Below, piece after piece: positions 23,316-34,668 of a DNA stretch of 64,000 nt (within the stretch, counting starts at the first letter, position 1; each line of letters starts with the position of its first letter). The position numbers were made by a program, and so were the translations under genes. The stretch lies in assembly GCF_032854445.1 (NCBI RefSeq), contig NC_088305.1, forward strand, positions 32,639,645-32,703,644, written 5' to 3'. The notes below the pieces were generated by a model that saw only the letters and a list, made by a program, of their open reading frames with translations, ran no database searches and was not told the DNA's origin. The stretch is from Liolophura sinensis. Taxonomy: Eukaryota > Mollusca > Polyplacophora > Chitonida > Chitonidae.

Positions 23316-23743
23316 TTACTTGGTGAGTTTTGCGATTCCGTAACTCACACCCCCAACCACACACATCAGCAGGATGACGAAGGTCATCTTGTGGTGTTTT
23401 TGATTTGATCTTCACTAGGCACATAGAAATCGGAGAGCTGTGGCTCTGAGCCCAGCAGGGCCTCGCGTGCATCGCGTGTAAGAGTTTTGCCCCTGACCCT
23501 AGAATACTCGCGGATTGCAACGTCGACATCCCGGAACGTTTGGACAGCGTGCCCTGGCCCTGAGTTCATCGTTGATCCAGTCCAAGCGCTCAGTGCGCTT
23601 TCGGGGCTCTACCAGCGCGGTCATGGCGCCTCCGCTCTTCGTAGACACCGGAACTCCTCAGCATCGAAAACATATACCTGGCTCCCGCTGAAGGCCAAAG
23701 CGTTTACGAGGGCGCCGCCCATCATCATTGTGATGGAGGCCAT
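23316..23743 (-). pseudogene. Small Polinton protein, homologue of the 144-aa ORF (Polinton 1)
   Basis: Minus-strand counterpart of 58995-59429: FRDVDVAIREYSRVRGKTLT and ALLGSEPQLSDFYVPSEDQ are readable. A 5' part from the ATG at 23743 gives MASITMMMGGA-like sequence in another frame. Broken by frameshifts. Confidence 0.7.
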
Positions 23744-23745
23744 TA

Positions 23746-23986
23746 CTACTTGATTATATTGGGAGGAAGGAGCCCTTGTTTAATTAGCAGTTCCTTCGAA
23801 AACATGGCCAGGCCTACATCTGCAATGACCATGCCGACGTCACGGGTGTTAAGTCCAGCTTCGGGAGGGCTCCTTTCAGGAACATCTGGCCGAGACGAGC
23901 GTACCCAGTAGCCAGGAGAGAGACCACAGCGGCGTGGTAGGCCGCGTTGACTAGCACATTTTTCCGTCACCGGGTGGAGTAGACTT
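23746..23986 (-). pseudogene. Small hydrophobic Polinton protein, start codon lost (Polinton 1)
   Basis: Counterpart of the intact 79-aa ORF at 58753. The start ATG is AAG here and two extra bases shift the frame early (AAAATGTGCTAG against AAAGTGCTAG). The C-terminal part (DVGMVIADVGLAMFSKELLI) is intact. Confidence 0.7.
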
Positions 23987-24087
23987 GCTGCTCTATATGG
24001 AAAAGGTCGCGACGTGTAATTCAAATGGAGATTCTTTTCATGCGGTGTGATATCTGCACCTCGTGCATGCAGCGTAATATCTGCACC

Positions 24088-24460
24088 TCATGCATGTGCT
24101 GTATAGCGGCTGCGCCACACGCGTAGCAACACTAGCACTGCAAGGCTGCCAACGCCTAATAACGCCAGGGGCGCCTTCCAGTGGGTGACTTGGTGTGCCT
24201 TCGTAGAATCCGGTTCCTTCGCAGCTCCCCACTCCTTCGTAGAATCCGGCTGTTTCTTGGTGGAATCAGCTGCGCCAAGCAAAGCAGGTCTTGTGCCTCG
24301 CCAAGTTCGTCCTTGAGCTTTTTTAGCCTTGGCCTTTCTCGCTGCAGCACCCGCTCGACCCGCAGCGACTTTTTGGGAATTCTTCGCAGGGCTGTCATTC
24401 GTAGAATCCGCTGTCACCCTCATCCTCTTCCTTCGGGCCTTCCGGATTCGTTGTGCTCAT
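24088..24460 (-). pseudogene. Basic, Ala-rich single-pass membrane protein (Polinton 1)
   Basis: Minus strand. Lys/Ala-rich helix AAGRAGAAARKAKAKKA, a Thr/Lys-rich linker with DSTKKQPDSTKE repeats, and a C-terminal hydrophobic segment APLALLGVGSLAVLVLLRVW followed by basic residues. The C-terminus is better preserved here than in Polinton 2. A frameshift in the helix. Role unknown; a basic, membrane-anchored virion-type protein is possible. Confidence 0.6.
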
Positions 24461-25001
24461 GTTCCTCTGGATCATACGGCTCATTTCTAGGACAGCAGTT
24501 GTGTTTAAATGAGCAGTGCTCAGTAGTGGTCAACGTCATGGTTAACGGAGCTAAGTACTTACCATAGCAGTAGTATAGCCAGCAGCTATCACTGCTAAGC
24601 GCCTGTTCAACAAATGGGTCGGTGGCGAGCTGTGCCATTAGCTTTGGTCGATTCTCGGGTGGGATAGGTAGGAGCCAGCCCCGCCCTTACATATGATCTC
24701 AAGAACATACCTCCGAGACTGTTAACCATCCGCGCACCGAGCTTAGCCTTGTACCGGGAGTACAACCTTTCAACGTCTTCGTCGCTCATGGCGTCGATCT
24801 CAGCGGCCGTTACGTCTTTCCAAGATATCGCTTGGCCTTCCCACCCGCCGCAAGTGCTGCCTGTGCTTCCGTGCATCATCTTGTTGGCCTGTGGTCGGGC
24901 TGTTGGCTGGGGCTGGGCTGTTGGCTGGGGTCGGGCTGTTGGCTTCGGCCGGGCTCCTCCTCTGCGCCCAGAATCTCGTCTATAAGCTCGTCGGTATCCA
25001 T
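24420..25001 (-). pseudogene. Polinton protein of unknown function, acidic N-terminus (Polinton 1)
   Basis: Homologue of 57788-58351. Minus strand: VTAAEIDAMSDEDVERLYSR, NSLGGMFLRSYVRA, then in another frame AQLATDPFVEQALSS, YCYGKYLAPLTMTLTTTEHC. Frameshifts in the Gln/Pro/Ser repeat and after YVRAG. Overlaps the next gene, as in Polinton 2. Confidence 0.65.
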
Positions 25002-25027
25002 GCTTCATTGGAAAAGGGCGCCTACGT

Positions 25028-25644
25028 CTAATATATAATCTTAGATGTGGCGGGCGTATCAGTCATTATCAGGAGCTTAGAATGCGGATTGTTCTTGAGC
25101 TTATGTCGAACCTCTGCCTTTTCGCTCTCGGCCTCGTCGAGATGATGTAGTTCTCCTCCAGGCATTCGTTGAACGACTGCCGATCTTTGCAAGTGGAATA
25201 AAGGCACCCACCTTGTCTGCTCGCGGAAGTCTTTGAGGATGGCGTTGTATTTCTGAGTGAGGACCCAGACGCTTTGCTTTGCATGGACGGCCCGAGAAAG
25301 CCATAAATGACAGCATTTTTTGTTTTTTCGCCTCCAATGCGCTACAATCATCGATGATGTATAGGGTGGGCTCCCCCTCGAACAATCTGTTAGAAAGCTC
25401 TCAGGCAGTCGTTGAGCCTCTCGCCGGGGTCAAAACAATAGACTTCAGGGTCAGACAGTATCCTTCGCCGCCGGTACGCCTCGTTATGCTTAAGACTGGG
25501 GCACAGGATCACAATGTGATGAAAGAAACCGCGGAAAAGACCCTCAAGCAGGTCCAGCACGAAGACTGTTTTGCCGCAGTTCGTCTGCCCACAGATAATC
25601 GCGCAGTGGGCGTCATCAATAAAGCGCGCTAACGAATCTACCAT
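25028..25644 (-). pseudogene. DNA-packaging ATPase, frameshifted (Polinton 1)
   Basis: Minus strand. Walker A GQTNCGKT near residues 19-26 and Walker B TLYIIDDCSA are both present. A one-base insertion near 25390 (CTAACAG against CTACAG) and a second shift near 25285 break it. Start overlaps the end of the capsid gene, as in Polinton 2. Confidence 0.88.
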
Positions 25645-26397
25645 TCTGGATGTGCAGCTTTGCGTCCATGACCACATAGAGATATACCTTCAACACGCCG
25701 GGCTCTTCTCTCTCCTTTGTCACCTGAATCCCCTCGCTGGCGTTCAGAGCGCGCCTCCCACTGCCATGCAGCTCGTCATCGTCGCTTGGCCGAAGGTCAA
25801 GCCAGAAGGCGTGCTTGTGCGTCAAGAACTCTTCCAGGGAGACGCCTGCCAGGCCTAAGTCTTTAACGACCCTGGCCACCTCAGGGTCCCGCTTCGGTAG
25901 GGGTGAGCTGGCGAAGAACCTCTGGACCTCGCCCCATTGCTGGTACGCCCGCATGCCCTGGCTGTACAGCTCATTGGGGAACCCTTCTATTGTGACTTCT
26001 ACTTTGGTGATCTTCGGGTTGTAGAAGGATTCTGACCTCCTCTTCCACGGGGTTCCTTTAGTCCCGAACAGCATGAGGATGCCCTTCATTGCTCTCGTGG
26101 GCGTGTTCAGGTTTATGTTCCAGAGAGTATCACACTTGTCCTTTACAAACTTTCGGTGGCAGAGGACGCGATCATACAGAATGGAGACGCCCCCGGCAAA
26201 CTGGGTGCGGATCTGTCTAGCGAGCTCCTCTTCGGTGACCATATCGAACTCCAGGCTGATGTTGTCGATGGTGTCAGTCGCGTCGGCAACGTCTGTTGCC
26301 TGGATGACCCGGCCGTAATCGTTGAACGTCAGTTCGCACTCCAGTCGGTCGGCCAAGGCACTCTGGTAGAATGGCATGTGGTTATCTAGAAGCTCAG
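25616..26397 (-). pseudogene. Major capsid protein, N-terminus missing (Polinton 1)
   Basis: Open from the junction to the stop. HMPFYQSALADRLECELTFN, IDNISLEFDMVTEEELARQI, SFYNPKITKVEVTIEGFPNE, QGMRAYQQWGEVQRFF, KVYLYVVMDAKLHIQNGRFV. This is the C-terminal 60 percent of the double jelly-roll capsid protein. No internal stop or shift, better than Polinton 2 over the same stretch. Cut at 26397, where it joins unit 2b. Confidence 0.85.
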
Positions 26398-26426
26398 GAT
26401 TCCAGTCCTTTGTATCATGTATAACA

Positions 26427-26525
26427 GAATGGGGAGACACCTTTACATCAGGCGGTTTTACATGGCAACAAAGATTTTGTTCGTATTTTGGTGGAGCAGG
26501 GCGCCAATATCAACACATAGAATAC
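26427..26525 (+). pseudogene. Ankyrin-repeat exon 1, nonsense and donor lost (unit 2b)
   Basis: Encodes NGETPLHQAVLHGNKDFVRI and LVEQGANINT, then TAG where the other units have CAG. The donor is ATAAGT instead of GTAAGT. The acceptor TATAACAG is retained, but the sequence 30 or more bases upstream is Polinton capsid DNA. Doubly inactivated. Confidence 0.85.
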
Positions 26526-27023
26526 AATAAGTAGTTATCTTCGATATTTTAAATATAATAAAAAATAATAATAATAATAATAATAGCGCTTTATTTCAGA
26601 CACCAAGGTCCATAGAAACAGAAAAGTATACCAAAGAAGTAAGAAAAACATCAAAATACCAGGAGCACAAAATGCACAATGCTTTTATAAAATATGTTTT
26701 AGGGTACGTGAACGCAACACTAGGCTCTGTTTGGGGTTTTCGAGTACATTCTTTCACCGTTCATATCAGTAGAGGATTTAAATAGACTTTCGGACTACTG
26801 TTGCGCAAAACTTTCTGAATAGCTATTATTTAAGGGTGACAATTTAAGGACGGTGACAGCACTTGCCTTGATGTTTCTGTAGAATGGACACAAAACTACT
26901 AAAATTTATAAATGTCATGCAGGCGATGAAATTGTGAAACTTGTTCTGTGTTTTAATGGAATATACCATGTCATATCTGTTTTTCATGTCATTTTTTACT
27001 GATTCCTCATTGTGTCTACACAG
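26526..27023 (+). other. Intron between ankyrin exons (unit 2b)
   Basis: Same as in unit 1 but with a mutated donor and a short (AAT)n run at about 26565-26584. Acceptor TCTACACAG. Confidence 0.65.
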
Positions 27024-27122
27024 AAAAGACAAACAGCTTTACACCTGGCAGCCTCACATGGTACCATGGGTTTTCTACGTCTACTGGTAGAGAAGAACGC
27101 TGATGTAAACCTACAGGATCAG
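27024..27122 (+). CDS. Ankyrin-repeat exon 2 (unit 2b)
   Basis: Intact 99-bp phase-0 exon: KRQTALHLAASHGTMGFL, then RLLVEKNADVNLQDQ. Acceptor CTACACAG, donor GTACGT. Differs from unit 1 at three residues (R to H, L to F, S to N). Confidence 0.82.
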
Positions 27123-28087
27123 GTACGTGGTTCTTGGCTACGGAATATTTTAACACTATTCATGTTGTGTTTTTTTCCTCATAACCTAAACACTGCACAG
27201 TTACATACAGTGATCGTAGCTGGATATTGACATGTCCCTTCACCACCACTCAATGTCTTCTTTCAAATCTTCCTTTTTCTTTTGTTTTACTACTCGTTTG
27301 TTGGCTATTTTTATTTAAGTAGTTTACTTGTGTGTTTCTATCTCCCAGTGGTTTGGACTTGGGCGGTTCTGTCGTGCAGGCAGCCAAACATTTCAACTAG
27401 GCATCAAAATAGGTATTCGCAAGCTATCCGTCAACTCAGACATACGTTGCGGGTCAAAAGTCACAAGATGAATTATCAATTTTGCGTCGCTGAACACTCA
27501 GCAATGGTTAAGAAAGTATTTTCAAACTCAGTTTACCTAGACTGAAAGATCATATGTCTGAATACAGTTTAACAAACATTTTCGATCACTTCGATCATTT
27601 GCGCATGCATTTTTTATTATATATACCAGGAGACTCTATAGCAATGTGTGCCGTATTTGTAAAGCTGTGTGAATGAACTTTTAAACGTAAGAACTTTTGA
27701 AATCGTTACATTCTTAAAGACATATTGAAACAAGGCGGAACGACAATCTTTTAACAAATGTAACCCAGCTACGCTTCCCTTGGGAATATAGATGGATTGC
27801 CCGGTTGTAACAAATGTTTACATGATAAATATGGAACCCTTTCTAGCACCTCATACCTTTGGAATCCTCATAACGCGGACCCGTATCTTAGTAGAGGCCG
27901 TAGTTTTGAACAGTAGATATTTATATGATAGTACTACTTCCATCAAGTCCGTTCCAAGCCGCTGTCCTTCAAGTAGGGAACAATAGCACCCAAACTCCAA
28001 ACCTCTAGGACCTCTAATGCATCAGACACATGGTTGTACAGGTTAAGCATATATGACAAACATAATGGAGTAGAGATTTGAAAAAAC
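27123..28087. other. Intron-like stretch after ankyrin exon 2 (unit 2b)
   Basis: Matches 9276-10245 of unit 1. No gene recognised. Confidence 0.55.
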
Positions 28088-28240
28088 TGTCCAACCTGCG
28101 GATGGTCGTGGGTTTCCCACGGGCTGTGCCCGGCTTCCACTCACCATAATGCTGGCCGCCGTCGTATTAGTGAAATATTCTTGTGTATGGCGTAAAACAC
28201 CAATCAAATAAATACATACATAAATAAATAAAGAAATAGA
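28088..28240 (+). repeat. SINE 3' part with A-rich tail (unit 2b)
   Basis: Same SINE tail as in unit 1 (AATGCTGGCCGCCGTCGTAT, then CACCAATCAAATAAATACAT), with a longer AAATA-type tail. Confidence 0.75.
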
Positions 28241-28244
28241 TGAA

Positions 28245-28600
28245 AAACTTCCCCAGTAAGCCTGTCCAGGCCTTGGGAATTACCAACTTCACATTTATTT
28301 AAGGTAAATGCAGTTTCTTCCTCACAGATTGCGCTGTTCAAGATGTCATTACTTTCAAACTGATCTAAATCTTCATATTTCTCAAATGCGTTATCTTTAC
28401 CCACGTTAACGTTGATCGGGTCCTTAAAATAGTTAAACATTCCAAGTTTCGGATTGGGATTACGAGGATTTGGGGAGTGAATACGACGGAGTATAGACCA
28501 GAAATGTTTGTCACTTACCGATTGCTGAAGTGACTGCCGTTGATGTGATTTTAACTTTCCGGTCATACGACTTATTTCTGAATTTTCAGAGAGGCGCACG
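28245..28600 (-). pseudogene. LINE ORF2 linker fragment (unit 2b)
   Basis: The most open copy: LSENSEISRMTGKLKSHQRQ, SDKHFWSILRRIHSPNPRNP, FESNDILNSAICEEETAFTL, SQGLDRLTGEVF. The last motif is close to the GLDGLTGEF block that precedes RT in LINEs. It lacks the roughly 170 bases seen in the other units. Confidence 0.6.
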
Positions 28601-29090
28601 AATTTTCACTTGAATGCAGTCTGCAGCACATTAGAATCTTGGAAAATAATTTTACGCTATGGTTGACATTCTCGGTTATTACTTGGGTGAAACTTACTAT
28701 ATACTGTATTTGAAGCGCTCTGATTCTAATTCATCCTTAGGGGTAGGTACCAATAGATGGTTCCATCTTATTTTCTCAGTGACTTTATTGCACGTTGAGG
28801 AGTAGTGATATCGAAGAGAGATTAAAAGAGGAAGGTGGTGTGCCCCTGACCTACCACACAGACAAACTGTATATGCCAGAAGAAACCACGCAGTAATTCA
28901 AAACGGTCGCCTCATTATGACATATATAAGTAAATACTCCCTTTCCTTCATCACCACCGAAGAGATGACCTAACATATTCAGAATGAGAACGAACACGTA
29001 TCCAGGAGCGATCTACCGAATTGGTTCGTCACATTATGCTGAATTGTTTGTTTGACGCCGGTTAGCGCATATTCTTCAAAATCAAGGACC

Positions 29091-29413
29091 GGCCCCGATA
29101 GCACAGTTGGTAGAGCGTCCGCGTCGGGAGCGGTAGATCTAGGGTCAATCCTGTGTTGGATCACACCCAAGAGGAAGTTCTAGCTTCCTCGCTTGGCGTT
29201 TAACATCAGGGGGATAGTGCAACGACTACTTGACCCGTATCAGTATAATGGCTCGGGCTGGGCGGTTTACTTGCCTTCAGTAAGTCGCTTCGGTGAAGGA
29301 GCACTGGATAAAATAGCGGTGGAAATCCGTCCTGCAACAAGGAGGCATATTACATACACTCAACGAACTCCTTCGTCGTCGTATAACTGAAAAAATGTTA
29401 AGTACGACGTTAG
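29091..29413 (+). repeat. tRNA-derived SINE (unit 3)
   Basis: Near-identical copy of the unit 1 SINE in the same relative place, so copied by segmental duplication. A box TAGCACAGTTGG and B box GGGTCAATCC are both kept. Confidence 0.8.
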
Positions 29414-29422
29414 CCACTGCAC

Positions 29423-30335
29423 TGTAACCGCCGTTACACAGGGTATTATTCTCCCAACAATTTGTGTGTTATCTAAATTGTACATTTTAGGAAATCCGTT
29501 TTCACTTTATTTGTTTTGATGCATAGCTTCTTCAGCAACATAGGTTTAGGTTTTTACGTTACCACGGACCGACGTACAAGTGAAGGTGGTAAAACTCCAC
29601 CCACTTGTGTGTTTGTGTTTTATTCTCATGATTTCGGACGTGTTCCAACCCACAATGTCAGTCACATTATTTCTAAGGACTCTAAGCTCATCCTGCCTTT
29701 TGGATTTAACACTGACAGACTGTTATCTTCCGTGAAGTGCTCGTAGTTCACAGCTGTGTCAATTTACCGATTCACCACGAGGTAGCCGATCTTTGATATT
29801 ATTCGAACTAGAATAATTTCCGCTTATGGTGATAGAAGCTATTTTATTGTCCATTTGTATAGTTTAGTTGAGTACATGTAGCACATAAAATGTATAATAA
29901 CATGGTAAAAGGAAATATTGAAAAACTACGTTGTTAGACCTAAAGTACACATTGTCAGCGAAAACTCTGTTCCACATACGCGTAGTGATACATACATGCG
30001 TAATGTGGCTGTACGTATTTTCATTGTGACGTGTTTAATGTAGTCCGTTTACTAAAGCAGGGATGTAACTCGAAGTCTGATATGATACAATGTGTACAAT
30101 GTGGATGTCACCGAATGTAAACAACCGTACTGGCTGACAATTATGTTATTCTGTTACTGATAAACAGCTGCGTTTCATTCTTTTCTACAGACTTTTACCT
30201 TTCCATTCTCCATGCAACTGTGGATCATACAGTTATTAAACTGTCAATGGAACTTGATGAACTGTCGTTGGTTTAGTTATTTGAGAGTGCGGGTTATCTT
30301 GGTGCCTAAGTTCCCACTCTTTGTGGGAAGAGGCA
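29423..30335 (+). repeat. 5' LTR of BEL/Pao (unit 3)
   Basis: Near-identical to 765-1677, including the 5'-LTR-only segment and the terminal TTCCCAC...GTGGGAA hairpin. Confidence 0.8.
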
Positions 30336-30507
30336 TGATAGTAAAAGTACTGTCGACCAGCCAAACCTTAGAATACACGATGTCCTACCTGGACGGACTC
30401 GATGATCCCAGATGGACAGGATCTTTAAACGTGAGTGAAGGAGACACTCAGGATTCGGAAACAACTGTGAAACGGACAGTTGCAACTGATAAGGGTAAAG
30501 AACCATT

Positions 30508-31038
30508 ATGAAAACTCACCTTAACAATGTGAAGGGTGTGTGGAAAAAACTGGAACATGTGCTTACAGAATCTCAGTCCGAGAAAAACATCATGGTGTTG
30601 CGTGAAAGGCAGAAGATTTCTACATCTCTACAAGAAGTATCAAAAGACCACATCTTATTTCCACAGCTTAGTAAAGCTGCAGAAAGTTATCAGGAATGTG
30701 CTACCTGTACTGCCATTGATGAAGGCAGACAGGAGAGGGTTCAAGAGACGCTGACACTAATTGATGTGAATGTTAAGGAGCTATTGAATTCTGTATTTTA
30801 CAGAACATCGTCTTCAAAATACCAAGTCTCCAGTAAAGGTTCATTTCCTTCAGTGATAGCTAAGAAGCAGGCTAAAGCTGATACTGCAAGAGCTAGGGCT
30901 AAATACGCTGCAACGGAAACTGATCGTCGGAAACGTCAAGCTGTAGTGGAAGTAGAAAACAAGGGTAAGGATGCAGAGCTCACATCTGACCTTGACCTTC
31001 TTAGAATTGAAACGAGTCTTCGAATGCGAGAAGCGTAA
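30508..31038 (+). pseudogene. gag: BEL/Pao gag remnant (unit 3)
   Basis: Open 176-codon stretch. The body agrees with the unit 1 copy but the frame runs on through SDLDLLRIETSLRMREA before stopping. In unit 1 the same place has GGATTTAAACG instead of GAATTGAAACG, which creates an earlier stop. Coiled-coil type gag, no zinc knuckle. Confidence 0.75.
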
Positions 31039-31524
31039 AATCTCGCCATTCTCAATCCATTTTGCGATTACCAGTGGAGTCATTGTTTACAAAACAAGTG
31101 AATATGTGAAACAACTGGAACACGAAAGCGGGAAAGACGTAATCGTCCGTTACTTTGAATCACAATCTGTTGGGTTAAGGTCTGTAACGCTCGAACTGTA
31201 TCTAATACCGCTTAACCTGGAGCTAGGGGCCTTAACGGCAGCCATGCTCATTACATCTGCATGATGTCTTTATGTACAGTTGTAATCAAAGCGCGACTGA
31301 GATACCTTGTTTAATTGTTATTTGACCTGGAACTCATTCATAGACTACGAATTTGAACTTTAATATGGGATTCATGTCTGGAAACTCCATTGTCTGCTCA
31401 GTATGATTAAAAACTGATGTCCGCTTCTCTCTTGTGTGTCACCAGCTTTATTTCCTATTTGTATAATTTCTTTCAAACCTTTGTCTTTGAGAGCTGGTGT
31501 TAAACGTTGTTTTGGAAATGGATC

Positions 31525-33918
31525 TTGCTATTATCGAATTTGAACGCCCTTTACGGACTGCGAATGGTATACGAATGTCGGACATGACGCTTATACTTGT
31601 TACTATGTGCCCTAAGAATCGACCCACCTTGACAGTTCGTACATACCCGGTGGTAGACGACCAAAGCAACGCGTCATTAGCCAAAGCCGAGCTTTTGGAT
31701 CAATTAGACATACACACTCAACCTTTCCTTTCGTCATGTGCAGGTGTTATCAAGACCTCGGGAACACGAACTAGCGGTCTAGTCCCCAAATCTGTCGACG
31801 AAGACGCTGAATTTCAGCTTCCCAAATTTGACTGAATGGGACAGCATTCCAAACCAAAGAGAGGAAATTCCAACACCTCATGTAGCAGAAAACTATCCAC
31901 ATCAGCGAGGCCTTTCCAGCTATATTCCCCTAATGGACGATGAGGCCGAGATACTCTTACTGATAGGACGAGACTTGCCAGAACAGCATCATGTGAAAGA
32001 TCGAAGGATTTGCCCAAGAAGCTCACTATCTGCCCAAAAACTACACCTAGGATGAGAGATAGTTGGTTTGTTTAGGCGGAATTCACCGACCTAAGTAAGT
32101 CAGTGTGCTCAAAACCAGTATCCTACCGCATGGACGACCAAACTTTGAGATTTTGGATTAGGATCAGATCATTTACCCATGCAACGAAGCATGGAATTGT
32201 TGTGGGACCTCAACTCTGATACCTTCACCTTTATCTTCAAGTGATAAACCGTATACTAGGAGAGGAATTCTGTCGTCAGTCAATAGTCTCCTTTGCATAT
32301 TATGGGACTGTCCACTTTCACTTTTTTCTTCGCTGAAGAAAGTTCAAATATTCACACTTGCGTTTGTCGCGCCCGTATCCCTTCAAGGAAAGTTGCTTCT
32401 GCGAGAGCTCATTACGCACACTAAGGACTGGAACGAACCTCTGTCACGTGACCTTGAAGAGCAATCGGAACATTGGACGGATTCTTCCAGATCTGTGGAG
32501 AATTTGAACATACCAATGACCTACGGAACGACACCAGAAATACCAGAGAATGAGATTCAAATCTCCTGTGACGCTTCACAAAAGGCCCTTGCCGCAACCG
32601 GCGAATTAAAGACGACTACTGGCTCAGAAACTTGGAGATTTATTCTAGGCAAAGCAAGAGTATCCCTACTTCACGCTCAGAACATACCACGTCTAGAACT
32701 ATTTTGCAGCCGTCCTAGCTGTCGAGATATCTGAAGTCATTTCAGAGCACAATAAATCCAACCCAACAAGGTCAGATTCTTCACGGAGAGTAAGATTGTT
32801 CTCGGATACATCGCCAGCGAAACTCGTACATTCTGTGTATATGTGACAGAGTCAGCAGGATCAGAAAATCAACGAATCCAGAACAGTGGTCATTCGTACC
32901 AACGGATGGCAATCCAGCTGATATAGCAACTCGAGTGACAAAGCCTACAGTGAAAGCCATTGGCACATAGCTAACAGGTCAGGTGAGACGCTTCGAGGAA
33001 ACCAATAACTTTTCACCCTTGGTCGAACAGGACGATCAAATAATTTCTTTATCAACATCAGCATCTCCACGTCCAGAACTTGGATCAAGTCGCTTTGAGC
33101 GCTTTTCTGCATGTCAAGGACTGACCAGGACGTCAAGCAACCTGAAACACATATGTGGCTGTTTTATAAATGATCTCGGAGGATTCATCTTTATTCGAGG
33201 AGCCGTCATTGAGTTCGGATCCGATAGAGGAAGTAACTTCGTCTGAGCAACGGTTAGCTTAAAGATAGACACCATAAATGTGGGGTCTGGACCTACGAGG
33301 AATTTTCTGTATAACAAGGGAACAACGTGGGTCTTCAACCCGCCACGTTCCTCCCACGTTATAGGCGTGTGGGAACGCATGATTGGTGTCAGCCAAAGGA
33401 TTTTGGACTCGATATTGATGGACAACATATCCACCAGACACTTAACCCACGAAGCGCTAACTACAGTTCTGGCAGAGGTGAGTGCCATAATAAACGCTCG
33501 TCCCAATGTTCTAGTCAACACGGATCCGGAATCTCCAATGATGTTATCCCCTGCCCAGTTGTTGACACACAAAAGCAACCCAGTGATAGAGCCCCTACGA
33601 GACTGCAGTACAAAAGGCCCAGTAGAAACGAGTTCAGACAATAGCTGATACATTGTGGAAGAGATGGTGTTGTGAATATTTGAACTCTCTTCAGTGAAGA
33701 CAAAAGTTGGCAGTCCCAATATGTGCAAAGGAGACGCCGTCTTACTGAAGGACAAGGGCGCTCATCGCAATGAATTGCACGTTGGTCTCATTGTTCAACC
33801 GCTTCCTGGAACAGACAGGAAAGTGCGAAAAGACCAGTTTCGCGTTTCGAGGAATGGCAAAGCCATTGTGTATACCCGACCCATCACTGACATAATCCCA
33901 TTATTGTCACCGTGGTGA
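31525..33918 (+). pseudogene. pol: BEL/Pao pol remnant (unit 3)
   Basis: Best preserved type-A copy: protease VVDDQSNASLAKAELLDQLD (31650-31709) and DEAEILLLIGRDLPEQHHVK near 31941-32000, then the RT end, RNase H (EIQISCDASQKALAATGEL near 32561), integrase (SSHVIGVWERMIGVSQRILD, 33349-33408) and the C-terminal domain to the stop at 33918. RT core missing, frames broken. Confidence 0.83.
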
Positions 33919-34001
33919 TTGTATTTTAACACCTACCCCAGGTGTCACCCCAGTAACCACTGATATGGAAGTATGGCATCTTTACAGATACCAGGCGGGA
34001 A

Positions 34002-34647
34002 TGTACAGTAACCGCCGATACAGAGGGTTTTTTCCCCCAACTATTTGTGTCTTATCTGAATTGTACATTTTAAGAAATCCGTTTTCACTTTATTTGTTTT
34101 ATGGATAGCTTCCTCAGCAACATAGGCTTAAATTCCGCTTATGATGATAAAAGCTGTTTTATTGTCCATTTGTATAGTTTAGTTTAGTACATGTAGCACA
34201 TGAAAATGTATAATAACATGGTAAAAGGAAATATTGAAAAACTATGTTGTAAGACCTAAAGTACACAATGTAAGCATAAACTCTGTTCCACATACGCGTA
34301 GTGATACATACATAAGTAATGTGGCTTTACGTATTGTCACTATGACGTGTTTAATGTAGTCCGTTTATTAAAGTAGGGATGTAACTTGAAGTCTCATATG
34401 ATGCAAGGTGTACAATGTGGATGTCACCGAATGTAAACAACCGTTCTGGCTGACAATCATGTTATTCTGTTATTGATCAACAGCTGCGTTTCATTCTTTT
34501 CTATACACGTTTACCGTTCTATTCTCCATGCAACTGTGGATCGTACAGTCATTAAAATGTCAAAGGAACTTGATGAACTGTTGATGGTGTAGTTATTTGA
34601 GAGTGCGGGTAACTTAGTGCAAATCCCACTCTTTGTGGGAAGAGGCA
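34002..34647 (+). repeat. 3' LTR of BEL/Pao (unit 3)
   Basis: Near-identical to 5266-5911, lacking the same 260-base segment. Confidence 0.8.
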
Positions 34648-34668
34648 TGATAACCCCAAAGAAATCAC

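Larger units (their letters stand above)
18803..26397 (+). mobile_element. Polinton/Maverick element 1, truncated
   Basis: Starts AGTAGTATAC and runs PolB end first. Genes in order: Cys-rich ORF, PolB (+), integrase (-), four small genes (-), packaging ATPase (-) and major capsid C-terminal part (-). It is much richer in G+C than its surroundings. It ends inside the capsid gene at about 26397 with no second TIR, so the other structural genes are missing. Compared with Polinton 2, about 1 kb is also deleted between PolB and integrase. Almost every gene is frameshifted. Confidence 0.93.
26398..28659 (+). repeat. Partial duplication unit 2b, right of Polinton 1
   Basis: Array sequence resumes here only 29 bases upstream of an ankyrin exon 1 copy and then runs through exon 2, SINE tail and LINE linker fragment to the start of unit 3. 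Unit 2 has already shown an ankyrin exon pair left of the Polinton, so this is a second, separate unit tail and not the other half of a cleanly interrupted unit. Confidence 0.85.
29423..34647 (+). mobile_element. BEL/Pao LTR retrotransposon, internally deleted (unit 3)
   Basis: Type-A copy with both LTRs (29423-30335 and 34002-34647), starting TGTAACCGCC and TGTACAGTAACCGCC. Same RT deletion as in the other copies. Confidence 0.88.

Noticed and set aside
26398-26420. Right TIR of Polinton 1
   Set aside because: No AGTATA-type motif or TIR sub-repeat; the junction falls inside the capsid ORF.
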